In this document: positions 1 to 6,487 of the stretch, one piece after another
Layout: every line of letters begins with the position of its first letter
How positions within the stretch are numbered: position 1 is the first letter of the stretch
The notes under the pieces: model-generated
What the model saw: only the letters and a program-made list of their open reading frames with translations
Told to the model about the DNA's origin: nothing
The model's database searches: none
Made by a program: the position numbers and the translations under genes
Source: an uncultured Lachnospiraceae bacterium
Lineage (GTDB): Bacteria > Bacillota > Clostridia > Lachnospirales > Lachnospiraceae
Reading direction: 5' to 3'
Assembly (NCBI GenBank): GCA_910586955.1
Contig: CAJUMM010000096.1
Location: 1 to 9,707, forward strand
Length of the DNA: 9,707 nt

Positions 1-261
1 ATGGAGCTGTTCCGGAAGCTGGGTATTGATTTCGGTGAGCGGGTGGAGGTGCTGATTGCCAACGATACCAGGACTCTTTACCGGAATACCATGGTATATG
101 CCCATTCCTTTGCGGATGTTTACGTAGGGGAACCCTTGGTCTACATGAACTCTTTAAACTGCATGGCGGTGGCTATCAATCAGGGAAGCTTTGCCAAGGC
201 TTACAATATTGGTACGGGAAACAGCTGGCATATTGAGATACGGAGGGATCCCAGAGGATAA
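1..261 (+). CDS. SAM hydroxide adenosyltransferase (DUF62 family), C-terminal part only
   Basis: This is the last 86 codons of a gene whose 5' end lies outside the window; the Met at the first base is probably internal, because family members are usually about 260-300 residues. The visible part matches the C-terminal beta-barrel domain of the SAM hydroxide adenosyltransferase/SAM-dependent halogenase superfamily. It shows a glycine-glutamate-proline turn (GEPLVYMNS, residues 43-51), then an alternating hydrophobic stretch with AINQGSFAKAYNIGTG. In that family the C-terminal domain helps bind SAM at the trimer interface, and the hydrolase members convert SAM plus water to adenosine and methionine. 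It reads straight into an ECF importer 103 bases downstream with no clear terminator between, so the two are probably one operon. The catalytic residues are in the missing N-terminal domain, so hydrolase versus halogenase cannot be judged here. Family assignment is from recall of sequence style. Confidence 0.72.
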   Translation: MELFRKLGIDFGERVEVLIANDTRTLYRNTMVYAHSFADVYVGEPLVYMNSLNCMAVAINQGSFAKAYNIGTGNSWHIEIRRDPRG

Positions 262-306
262 CAGCCGGAGGGTTTTCACGGTCCGGTACCAGGTGCAGGT
301 TAGGTT

Positions 307-329
307 GCAGAAGGCGGAGACGCCTTTGC
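307..329 (+). other. Short intercistronic RNA hairpin before the ECF S component
   Basis: AAGGCG (311-316) and CGCCTT (321-326) pair perfectly around a GAGA loop of the GNRA type. GCA (307-309) and TGC (327-329) extend the stem past a single bulged G at 310. There is no T-run after it, so it is not an intrinsic terminator. It lies 35 bases upstream of the next start codon and could protect or mark the processed 5' end of the ECF part of the message. The role is inference. Confidence 0.5.
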
Positions 330-364
330 GATAAATATCATAAGAGGGAAAAGGAGAGTTACAG

Positions 365-916
365 ATGAAGAAATTTTCAGTAAAGACAATCGTGGCAATC
401 GGAATCGGTGCGGCACTGTTTTTTGTGCTGAGCAGCTATGTTGCTATTCCCACACCGGCTCCCAATCTGAAGATCAGCGTACATTATCCGGTGGTAGCCG
501 TGATGGCGATGCTGTTCGGACCCGTGGCAGGGTGCCTGATGAGCCTTATCGGCCATTTCTTAAGTGATCTGGCAAGCGGCTGGGGCGTTTGGTGGAGCTG
601 GATTGCAGGGTCCGCATTTTTCGGACTGGTGATGGGATTCCTGGGATACAAGCTGAAACTGGCCAAAGGTGAGTTCGGCGTAAAGGGAGCCGTGATCTTT
701 AATGTGGTTCAGATCATTGCCCATCTCATTGCCTGGGGAGCTATTGCGCCTGCCCTGGATATCTGGATTTATGATGAGCCGGCGGAGAAGCTGTTCCTGC
801 AGGGCGTTACGGGAAGTGTGGGGAATATTTTATCTACAGCCATTGTGGGTACGATCCTTTGCTTTGCCTATGCCTCTACCAGGGCGAAAAAAGGTTCTCT
901 GAAAGCAGAAAAATAG
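365..916 (+). CDS. ECF transporter S component, UPF0397 / ECF-ribofla_trS type
   Basis: A 183-residue integral membrane protein, the substrate-binding (S) subunit of an energy-coupling-factor importer. The N-terminus KKFSVKTIVAIGIGAALFFVL followed by IPTPAPN, and the segment FGPVAGCLMSLIGHFLSDL then WWSWI, are typical of the UPF0397 family (Pfam ECF-ribofla_trS). About five to six hydrophobic helices are visible, near residues 8-28, 42-64, 75-96, 108-130 and 147-170, with a short basic tail. The length is normal for the family. AGGAG at 352-356 lies 8 bases before the ATG. ATPase and EcfT genes follow, so this is a dedicated (group I style) ECF system. Databases often label the family as riboflavin transporters, but specificity is not proven across it, and the upstream SAM-cleaving enzyme gene points to something adenosine- or methionine-related instead. 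The family is fairly certain; the substrate is unknown. Confidence 0.85.
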   Translation: MKKFSVKTIVAIGIGAALFFVLSSYVAIPTPAPNLKISVHYPVVAVMAMLFGPVAGCLMSLIGHFLSDLASGWGVWWSWIAGSAFFGLVMGFLGYKLKLAKGEFGVKGAVIFNVVQIIAHLIAWGAIAPALDIWIYDEPAEKLFLQGVTGSVGNILSTAIVGTILCFAYASTRAKKGSLKAEK

Positions 917-921
917 GAATC

Positions 922-973
922 GAAGGGTCTGCTGTAAAACGAACCGGGAAGATTGTTTTGCAGCGGGCCTTTT
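922..973 (+). terminator. Terminator-like 18-bp hairpin between S component and ATPase genes
   Basis: Bases 923-940 pair with 955-972 without interruption: 14 Watson-Crick and 4 G.U pairs around a 14-nt loop (941-954). G922 can add a G.U pair with T973. The 3' arm ends GGGCCTTTT, so a short T4 tract closes the structure and is followed by CC. It starts 6 bases after the S-component stop codon. It resembles an intrinsic terminator with a weak U-tract, as expected for partial read-through within an operon. An A-rich 5' arm and T-rich 3' arm would also let it work partly as an mRNA 3'-end stabiliser. Confidence 0.62.
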
Positions 974-990
974 CCTGTCCAGGGGACAGG
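974..990 (+). other. Second hairpin just upstream of the ATPase ribosome site
   Basis: CCTGTCC (974-980) pairs perfectly with GGACAGG (984-990) around a 3-nt AGG loop. It ends 5 bases before the AGGAGG ribosome site and leaves that site free. It stacks directly on the preceding terminator-like hairpin. It may define a processed 5' end for the ATPase message or tune translation; the role is inference. Confidence 0.5.
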
Positions 991-995
991 CCGGG

Positions 996-1001
996 AGGAG
1001 G
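996..1001 (+). promoter_or_regulatory. Ribosome binding site fixing a TTG start for the ECF ATPase
   Basis: AGGAGG lies 5 bases before TTG at 1007, the first codon of a protein beginning MKEPIIKFEDFTF, a normal EcfA N-terminus. An in-frame TTG at 953 would add 18 unconserved residues encoded by the two hairpins and has no comparable ribosome site. Confidence 0.8.
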
Positions 1002-1006
1002 AACAG

Positions 1007-2716
1007 TTGAAAGAACCGATTATAAAATTTGAAGATTTTACCTTTCAGTATGATGCCCAGGCGGAGCCCACGCTGAAACATATCAATCTGGAAATATATC
1101 CGGGGGAGAAAATTTTGATTGCCGGACCTTCCGGCTGTGGAAAATCTACCTTGACCCACTGTATGAACGGACTAATTCCCTTTGCCTATTCCGGGGAATC
1201 TACGGGGACTCTGACTATCCGGGGGAAAGAGACAAAACACCAGAGTATTTTTGAGATATCCAGGACTATCGGCACGGTGCTGCAGGATTTGGACGGCCAG
1301 TTTATCGGCCTGACTGTGGCAGAGGACATTGCTTTTGCCCTGGAAAATGCCTGTGTCGGCCAGGGGGACATGATACGGGAAGTCCGGGAGGTGGCCCGGA
1401 AAGTAGGAATTGCAGATCATTTGGATCATTCCCCGGACGCCTTGTCCGGGGGACAGAAGCAGCGGGTATCCATGGCCGGAGTTATGGTAAACCAGGTGCA
1501 GATTCTCCTTTTTGATGAGCCTCTTGCGAATCTGGATCCGGCTACCGGAAAGCGGGCCATTGAGATCATCGATCAGATTCAGGCGGAAACAAAAGCTACG
1601 GTGATTATTGTAGAGCACCGCCTGGAGGATGTGCTTTGGCGGGACGTAGACCGGATTGTGTTGATGCGGGAGGGAGAGATTGTGGCGGACTTAGCTCCGG
1701 ACGAACTGCTCTCCACGGATCTGCTCCTGGAAAACGGAATACGGGAACCCTTGTATCTGACGGCTCTCAAATATGCCGGGCTTACCATCACCCCGGCCTG
1801 CAGGCCCCGCAGTATCAGAAGCCTGACACTTTCGGAGGAGGAGAAGGGACGGGTCCGGGACTGGTATCACTGCAGGAAAGAGAAAGAGAAGAAGACCGGA
1901 GGCAGGGCTCTTTTACAAGCGGAAGGCATTGATTTCACCTATGAGAATGGGTTTCATGCCCTGAAAGGGATTGATGTCCAGGTGAATGAGGGAGAACTGT
2001 TGGCGATTGTAGGAACCAACGGTGCGGGGAAATCCACCTTTTCTAAGGTTATCTGCGGTTTTGAGCGGCAGCAGAAAGGAATCTTGAAGTTCCAGGGAAC
2101 GGATATGAAGGATTACAGCATCAAGGAACGGGCGGATCGCATCGGCTATGTGATGCAGAACCCGAACCAGATGATTTCCAAGACCATGATCTTTGACGAG
2201 GTGGCTTTCGGCCTGCGGCAGCGGAAGGTGCCGGAGGAGACCATTGAAAAGAAGGTGGAGGAGGTTTTAAAAATCTGCGGCCTTTATCCTTTCCGGAAGT
2301 GGCCGGTTTCTGCCTTAAGCTTTGGGCAGAAGAAGCGGGTGACCATTGCGTCTATTTTGGTTCTGGATCCCCAGATGATTATTCTGGACGAGCCCACGGC
2401 GGGCCAGGATTACAGGCATTATACGGAGATTATGGAGTTTCTTTATGAGCTTCACAACCGGGGGATTACTGTGGTGATGATTACCCATGATATGCACCTG
2501 ATGCTGGAGTATGCCAAGCGGGCCATTGTCTTCTCCGGGGGAGAGGTGATTGCAGACGACACCTCCGCCAATATTCTCACCAATCCGGCTATCATTGAAC
2601 AGGCCAATTTAAAGGAGACTTCCCTCTATGATCTGGCTCTTTTGTGCGGAATTTCCGATCCCAATGTATTTGTCCAGCATTTTATAGACTATGAGGAGGA
2701 GGAAAGAAGAGGATGA
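1007..2716 (+). CDS. ECF transporter fused double ATPase (EcfA1-EcfA2 / YkoD type)
   Basis: A 569-residue cytoplasmic protein with two complete ABC ATPase domains in one chain, which power the ECF importer. Domain 1 has Walker A GPSGCGKST (40-48), Q-loop Gln93, signature LSGGQ (146-150), Walker B ILLFDEP (166-172), D-loop ANLD (174-177) and switch His204. Domain 2 has Walker A GTNGAGKST (336-344), Gln384, signature LSFGQ (437-441), Walker B MIILDEPTAGQD and His494. The LSFGQKKR signature is typical of ECF ATPases. A charged linker of about 70 residues, around 230-300, joins them. Both halves keep all catalytic motifs, so both ATP sites look active. The start is TTG at 1007, chosen for the AGGAGG at 996-1001 and the conserved N-terminus. 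The stop overlaps the ecfT start by ATGA. Many ECF systems use two separate ATPase genes; the fused form is known in YkoD-like proteins. Confidence 0.92.
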   Translation: MKEPIIKFEDFTFQYDAQAEPTLKHINLEIYPGEKILIAGPSGCGKSTLTHCMNGLIPFAYSGESTGTLTIRGKETKHQSIFEISRTIGTVLQDLDGQFIGLTVAEDIAFALENACVGQGDMIREVREVARKVGIADHLDHSPDALSGGQKQRVSMAGVMVNQVQILLFDEPLANLDPATGKRAIEIIDQIQAETKATVIIVEHRLEDVLWRDVDRIVLMREGEIVADLAPDELLSTDLLLENGIREPLYLTALKYAGLTITPACRPRSIRSLTLSEEEKGRVRDWYHCRKEKEKKTGGRALLQAEGIDFTYENGFHALKGIDVQVNEGELLAIVGTNGAGKSTFSKVICGFERQQKGILKFQGTDMKDYSIKERADRIGYVMQNPNQMISKTMIFDEVAFGLRQRKVPEETIEKKVEEVLKICGLYPFRKWPVSALSFGQKKRVTIASILVLDPQMIILDEPTAGQDYRHYTEIMEFLYELHNRGITVVMITHDMHLMLEYAKRAIVFSGGEVIADDTSANILTNPAIIEQANLKETSLYDLALLCGISDPNVFVQHFIDYEEEERRG

Positions 2717-3537
2717 TTCAGCTGTTTAATTACATAGAACGTGTTTCCCCCATTCACAGGCTGACGGGAGCTTCCAAGCTGGCCTGTATGCTCTGCTGGG
2801 TGCTGGCGGCTATGATTACCTTTGATACCAGGTATCTCATCCTGCTTACGGTGTGCGCCATCCTTCTATTCGGGGTGTCCAAAATTAGGGTCCGTGATGT
2901 AAAGGTGATTCTTATCTTTTCCCTGGTGTTCCTCTTTATGAATAATGCCTTGATTTACCTTTTCTCTCCGGAACACGGAGTGGGGATCTACGGCTCCAAG
3001 ACGGTGCTTCTCCACCTGGCAGGCAGATACAGTGTGACAGAGCAGCAGCTTCTCTACCACGCCAATGTGGTGCTGAAATATACGGCCACGATTCCGGTGG
3101 TGATTCTCTTTATCTCCACCACCCAGCCCAGCGAGTTTGCGGCGTCTTTAAATAAAATCGGCGTGAGCTATAAGGTTTCCTATTCCGTATCCCTGGCTCT
3201 GCGCTACATTCCCGATGTGCTGGATGAGTTTCATGCTATTTCCCTGGCACAGCAGGCCAGAGGAGTGGAACTGTCGGGAAAGGAGAGCCTGATAAAGAGG
3301 CTTAAGGGAGCTACGGCTATTCTGATGCCGCTGATTTTATCCAGTATGGAGCGCATTGAGGTGGTCTCCAATGCCATGGAACTGCGCTGCTTCGGAAAGG
3401 AACCCAAGCGGACCTGGTACCGGGAGCGGAAGTTTACGGCTTTGGATTACGGCACCATAATTCTGGGCTTTGTGCTCATTGGTATTTCCATTGCCCTGCA
3501 GTTTGTAAACGGCGGCCGGTATTGGAATCCATTTTAA
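2713..3537 (+). CDS. ecfT: ECF transporter transmembrane coupling subunit EcfT
   Basis: A 274-residue membrane protein that links the S component to the ATPase pair. Hydrophobic segments lie near residues 22-38, 40-56, 64-84, 120-136 and 244-264, with a long amphipathic cytoplasmic region between the last two. That region carries the EcfT coupling motifs: QQARGVE (Ala182-Arg183-Gly184), and a second copy at MELRCFG (222-228), where the usual Ala-Arg-Gly is varied but the arginine and final glycine are kept. These arginines insert into the ATPase grooves in known ECF structures. The ATG overlaps the ATPase stop by 4 bases (2713-2716), so translation is probably coupled; an AGGAGG-rich stretch lies at 2694-2702. 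It converges on nrdG with only 22 bases between the stop codons. No plus-strand T-run follows, so its transcript may run antisense into nrdG. Confidence 0.9.
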   Translation: MIQLFNYIERVSPIHRLTGASKLACMLCWVLAAMITFDTRYLILLTVCAILLFGVSKIRVRDVKVILIFSLVFLFMNNALIYLFSPEHGVGIYGSKTVLLHLAGRYSVTEQQLLYHANVVLKYTATIPVVILFISTTQPSEFAASLNKIGVSYKVSYSVSLALRYIPDVLDEFHAISLAQQARGVELSGKESLIKRLKGATAILMPLILSSMERIEVVSNAMELRCFGKEPKRTWYRERKFTALDYGTIILGFVLIGISIALQFVNGGRYWNPF

Positions 3538-3545
3538 AGTGAAGG

Positions 3546-3584
3546 AAGAAAAAGCGGGGTTACATCTCATGGATGTCCCCGCTT
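3546..3584 (-). terminator. Intrinsic terminator of nrdDG, overlapping the nrdG 3' end
   Basis: On the minus strand AAGCGGGG pairs with CCCCGCTT (plus positions 3577-3584 and 3552-3559). GACAT-side pairing (3572-3576 with 3562-3566) continues the stem beyond a 2-nt bulge, leaving a 5-nt loop. The 3' arm runs into TTTTTCTTCC on the minus strand (plus 3544-3553). The nrdG stop codon (3560-3562) lies inside the 3' side of the hairpin. There is no T-run in the plus direction, so it should stop nrdG transcription but not that of ecfT. Confidence 0.82.
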
Positions 3585-4123
3585 CCCATGGTCCGTTTCC
3601 AGGTTCCCGGCAGAAGAACCATCCGGTTTTCTGCCAGGGATCTGGGAACGTCTATAATATTCTGATTGGAGGATCCCCGGAATATGAGAGAAGGATCCTT
3701 TAAGCTCTCCACAAATTTCCCGTCTACTATTACATCCATACAGGAGAGGAGTTTCCGGACCGTATCCGGGCTGCCGATGCGCCCCCCCAGCAGATCCCGC
3801 TCAAAGGAAAAGCCGGAATAACACCAGAGATTCTTTTCCGGAAACTGTTCCTTGAATTTCCGTACCAGAGGGAGAAGTGCTTCCTGGTTTTCCGGTTCCA
3901 TAGGCTCCCCGCCCAGAAGGGAAAGCCCGGCTATATAGCCGGGTTCCAGTGCATGAAGGATTTCCTCCATGGTTTCTTCCGTAAAAGGAGCGCCGTAATC
4001 AAAATCCCAGGCTTCCTGGTTAAAACAGTTCCGGCAGTGATGGCGGCAGCCGCTCACAAAGAGGGAGACCCGCACTCCCGGCCCGTTTGCAACATCATTT
4101 TTTTTGATAACAGCGTAATTCAT
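3560..4123 (-). CDS. nrdG: Anaerobic ribonucleotide reductase activating protein (radical SAM)
   Basis: A 187-residue radical-SAM activase that uses a [4Fe-4S] cluster and SAM to create the glycyl radical on NrdD. The cluster motif is C26-x3-C30-x2-C33 (sequence CRHHCRNC), right after VRVSLFVSG, the usual NrdG context. A SAM-binding GGEP lies at 71-74, and MDVIVDGKF near 130-138 is a conserved downstream strand. Its length suits NrdG. The start is the ATG at 4123, which overlaps the nrdD stop by ATGA; MNYAVIKKND is the standard N-terminus. An AAGGAG on plus 4138-4143 is rather far (14 bases), so re-initiation from nrdD is likely. A longer in-frame reading from 4249 would add residues encoded within nrdD and is not credible. 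The last codons, GDIHEM-stop, are encoded by the terminator hairpin. Confidence 0.95.
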   Translation of the reverse strand: MNYAVIKKNDVANGPGVRVSLFVSGCRHHCRNCFNQEAWDFDYGAPFTEETMEEILHALEPGYIAGLSLLGGEPMEPENQEALLPLVRKFKEQFPEKNLWCYSGFSFERDLLGGRIGSPDTVRKLLSCMDVIVDGKFVESLKDPSLIFRGSSNQNIIDVPRSLAENRMVLLPGTWKRTMGSGDIHEM

Positions 4124-6297
4124 AAGTGCAGTACCCGCTCCTTGATTTCCTGGGTTCTTCCCTGATTCCAGAACTGGGTTCCGATGTAGCCGCAGGTGCG
4201 TCTTGCCACGTTCATCTTGTTCTGGTCCGTGTTGCCGCAGTTGGGGCATTTCCAGATAAGCTTTCCGTGCTCGTCCTCCTGGATATCAATCTCTCCGTCG
4301 TAGCCGCAGATCTGGCAGTAGTCGCTCTTGGTGTTCAGCTCCGCATACATAATGTTGTCGTAGATAAACTTCATTACGGAAAGTACGGCTTCCAGGTTGT
4401 TCTGCATATTGGGAACCTCCACATAGGAGATGGCTCCGCCGGGAGAGAGGGCCTGGAACTTGGCCTCCAGGGCCAGCTTGTCGAAGGCGTCGATCTCTTC
4501 CGTCACATGAACATGGTAGCTGTTGGTGATGTAGTTCCGGTCGGTAACATTTTTCACCACGCCGAAACGCTGCTGCAGGCACTTGGCGAATTTGTAAGTG
4601 GTGCTCTCCAAAGGCGTGCCGTAGAGGGAGTAGTCAATCTGCTCCGCAGCTTTCCACTTCGCCGTGTACTCGTTGAGTTTGCGCATAATCTGAAGGCCCA
4701 GCTCTTCACCCTCCGGTTCTGTGAGCTTCTTGCCGTTCAGGCTGTAGACGCACTCCCACAGTCCCGCATAGCCCAAGGAGAGAGTGGAGTAACCGCCGTG
4801 GAGGTATTTATCAATGGTTTCGCCTTTTTTCAGCCGCAGCAGGGCGCCGTGCTGCCAGAGGATGGGAGCTGCGTCTGAGACGGTTCCGGTCAAACGCTCG
4901 TGGCGGCACTGAAGGGCCCGGTGGCAGAGCTCCATGCGCTCGTCAAAGATTTCCCAGAACTTCTTAAGGTCGCCGTCTGCGGAGAGGCCGATGTCTACCA
5001 GGTTCACGGTGACAACACCCTGGTTGAAGCGCCCGTAGTATTTGGGTTTGCCTTCCTCGTCCACGAAGGGGGTGAGGAAACTTCTGCATCCCATGCAGGT
5101 GTAGCAGTGGCCCTCCCCGTTCTTGTCAACTTTGTTCTGTAGCATAATCTTCTCAGAGATATAGTCAGGCACCAGGCGCTTGGCCGTACACTTGGCTGCA
5201 AGCTGGGTCAGGTACCAGAAACGGCTGTCCTCATGGACATTGTCCTCCTCCAGTACATAGATGAGCTTGGGGAAGGCAGGGGTAATCCAGATTCCCTTTT
5301 CGTTTTTTACCCCCTGGTAGCGCTGGCGCAGGGTTTCTTCTATAATAAGGGCCAGATCCAGCTTCTCCTGCTCGCTCTTGGCTTCGTTCAGGTACATGAA
5401 TACAGTCACGAAGGGAGCCTGGCCGTTGGTGGTCATCAGAGTGACAACCTGGTACTGGATCATCTGGACGCCGTTGCGGACCTCTTCCCGGAGACGCTTT
5501 TCCGTAATCTCCGTGATCTCGTCCTCTGTGACGGCTTCGTGGATGGAGTGCAGCTCCTCCGCAACCTGCTTGCGGATTTTCTGGCGGCTGATATCCACGA
5601 AGGGAGCCAGATGGGTGAGGGAAATGCTCTGCCCGCCGTACTGGCAGGAGGCTACCTGGGCGATGATCTGGGTGGCAATGTTGCAGGCAGTGGAAAAGCT
5701 GTGAGGCTTTTCAATAAGGGTTCCGCTGATAACGGTTCCGTTCTGCAGCATGTCCTCTAAGTTTACCAGATCGCAGTTGTGCATATGCTGGGCAAAGTAA
5801 TCCGCATCATGGAAATGAATGATACCCTGTTCGTGGGCAGCTACAATATCTGCGGGAAGCAGAATCCGCTTGGTAATATCTTTGCTGACCTCGCCGGCCA
5901 TATAGTCACGCTGGACACTGTTGACCGTAGGGTTCTTGTTGGAGTTTTCCTGCTTGACTTCCTCATTGTTGCACTCGATAAGGCTTAAGATCTGCTCGTC
6001 CGTAGTGTTGGACTTGCGGATGAGGGCACGGGTGTAACGGTAGGTGATATAGCGCCTGGCTACATCGAAAGCCCGGAGATTCATAATCTGATCCTCCACC
6101 AGATCCTGGATCTCCTCCACGCTTAAGGAACGGTTCATGTTCAGAGCTGCACTCTCCACATCCTCTGCAATGCGCTTGATCTGGACGGCATTCATGCGGG
6201 CGCTGGGAACTACGCTGTCGTTGGCCTTAGCTACGGCCAATACAATTTTTTCCGGGTCAAAAGCGACTTCCGCGCCGCTTCGCTTAATAATCTTCAT
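4120..6297 (-). CDS. nrdD: Anaerobic (class III) ribonucleoside-triphosphate reductase
   Basis: A 725-residue cytoplasmic glycyl-radical enzyme that reduces ribonucleoside triphosphates to deoxyribonucleotides without oxygen. An N-terminal ATP-cone (residues 1 to about 92, beginning MKIIKRSGAEVAFDPEKI) gives allosteric control by ATP/dATP. The core contains HMHNCDL (Cys175) and YTCMGCRSF (Cys398, 401, 404 region), where active-site cysteines of the family lie. The C-terminal domain has a zinc site, C661-x2-C664 and C684-x2-C687, and the radical motif RRTCGYIG (699-706), with Gly703 the expected radical site by analogy to RVxGY motifs. The length and full motif set suggest an intact enzyme. 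AAGGAGA (plus 6302-6308) precedes the ATG at 6297. It is followed by the overlapping nrdG. A TTGACA-N17-TACAAT promoter with two NrdR-like boxes lies just upstream. Confidence 0.96.
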   Translation of the reverse strand: MKIIKRSGAEVAFDPEKIVLAVAKANDSVVPSARMNAVQIKRIAEDVESAALNMNRSLSVEEIQDLVEDQIMNLRAFDVARRYITYRYTRALIRKSNTTDEQILSLIECNNEEVKQENSNKNPTVNSVQRDYMAGEVSKDITKRILLPADIVAAHEQGIIHFHDADYFAQHMHNCDLVNLEDMLQNGTVISGTLIEKPHSFSTACNIATQIIAQVASCQYGGQSISLTHLAPFVDISRQKIRKQVAEELHSIHEAVTEDEITEITEKRLREEVRNGVQMIQYQVVTLMTTNGQAPFVTVFMYLNEAKSEQEKLDLALIIEETLRQRYQGVKNEKGIWITPAFPKLIYVLEEDNVHEDSRFWYLTQLAAKCTAKRLVPDYISEKIMLQNKVDKNGEGHCYTCMGCRSFLTPFVDEEGKPKYYGRFNQGVVTVNLVDIGLSADGDLKKFWEIFDERMELCHRALQCRHERLTGTVSDAAPILWQHGALLRLKKGETIDKYLHGGYSTLSLGYAGLWECVYSLNGKKLTEPEGEELGLQIMRKLNEYTAKWKAAEQIDYSLYGTPLESTTYKFAKCLQQRFGVVKNVTDRNYITNSYHVHVTEEIDAFDKLALEAKFQALSPGGAISYVEVPNMQNNLEAVLSVMKFIYDNIMYAELNTKSDYCQICGYDGEIDIQEDEHGKLIWKCPNCGNTDQNKMNVARRTCGYIGTQFWNQGRTQEIKERVLHL

Positions 6298-6345
6298 AGA
6301 ATCTCCTTCAATAATACAAACTGCTAAATGGTGCTGACAGGGACT

Positions 6346-6374
6346 ATTGTAACAAGATATAGTGGTGTTGTCAA
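6346..6374 (-). promoter_or_regulatory. Sigma-A type promoter of nrdDG
   Basis: Read on the minus strand: TTGACA (plus 6369-6374), a 17-nt spacer, then TACAAT (plus 6346-6351). The -35 is a perfect consensus match and the -10 matches 5 of 6. Transcription should start near 6339, giving a leader of about 42 nt before the nrdD ATG. Both NrdR-like boxes are placed to block it. Confidence 0.85.
6350..6365 (-). promoter_or_regulatory. NrdR box 1, within the nrdD promoter spacer
   Basis: Minus-strand CCACTATATCTTGTTA matches the remembered NrdR consensus (acaCwAtATaTwGtgt) at 12 of 16 positions, including the central CTATAT and TTGT parts. It overlaps the end of the -10 element and most of the spacer. 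Binding of the dATP/ATP-loaded repressor NrdR here would exclude RNA polymerase. No nrdR gene is in the window. Confidence 0.72.
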
Positions 6375-6381
6375 TGGGGAT

Positions 6382-6397
6382 TTACAAGATATTGTTA
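6382..6397 (-). promoter_or_regulatory. NrdR box 2, upstream of the nrdD -35
   Basis: Minus-strand TAACAATATCTTGTAA matches the remembered consensus at about 11 of 16 positions. It shares ACAAGATAT on the plus strand with box 1, offset by exactly 32 bp, i.e. three helical turns, the spacing at which NrdR oligomers are known to bind paired sites. It lies 7 bp upstream of the nrdD -35 and 22 bp before the recQ -35. Confidence 0.7.
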
Positions 6398-6419
6398 AAA
6401 TAAATTTTTTACACAGAAG

Positions 6420-6448
6420 TTGGCGCAGACAGGAAAATGCGGTATAAT
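6420..6448 (+). promoter_or_regulatory. Sigma-A type promoter of recQ
   Basis: TTGGCG (6420-6425), 17-nt spacer, then a perfect TATAAT (6443-6448). An AT-rich stretch (6393-6412, including a run of six T) just upstream could act as an UP element. Transcription should start near 6455, about 33 nt before the recQ start codon. Confidence 0.82.
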
Positions 6449-6475
6449 GAAAAAAGTCCAGCGGACAAAAGATTG

Positions 6476-6481
6476 AGGAGG
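6476..6481 (+). promoter_or_regulatory. Ribosome binding site fixing a GTG start for recQ
   Basis: AGGAGG lies 6 bases before GTG at 6488, giving the normal RecQ N-terminus MDKRQVLKEYFGYDGFREGQ. The in-frame ATG at 6437 lies upstream of the predicted transcription start and overlaps the promoter -10 region, so it cannot be used from this promoter. Confidence 0.85.
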
Positions 6482-6487
6482 AGCACG

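Noticed and set aside
305..336. Possible promoter TTGCAG with GATAAA before the S-component gene
   Set aside because: The spacer would be 19 nt, the -10 is weak, and the -35 lies in the hairpin; not convincing.
953..1006. Upstream TTG start for the ECF ATPase
   Set aside because: The extra 18 residues are encoded by the two hairpins, look random, and AGGAGG sits correctly before the TTG at 1007.
4124..4249. N-terminal extension of nrdG by 42 residues
   Set aside because: The added peptide is nrdD coding sequence in another frame, has no NrdG similarity, and the ATGA overlap with MNYAVIKKND is the standard start.
4126..4878. Long plus-strand reading frame opposite nrdD (250 codons), with others at 5233-5760
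   Set aside because: Antisense shadows of nrdD, caused by its codon use; no promoter or ribosome site and no family resemblance.
6437..6487. Upstream ATG start for recQ
   Set aside because: It overlaps the promoter -10 and precedes the expected transcription start; GTG at 6488 has AGGAGG and the conserved N-terminus.
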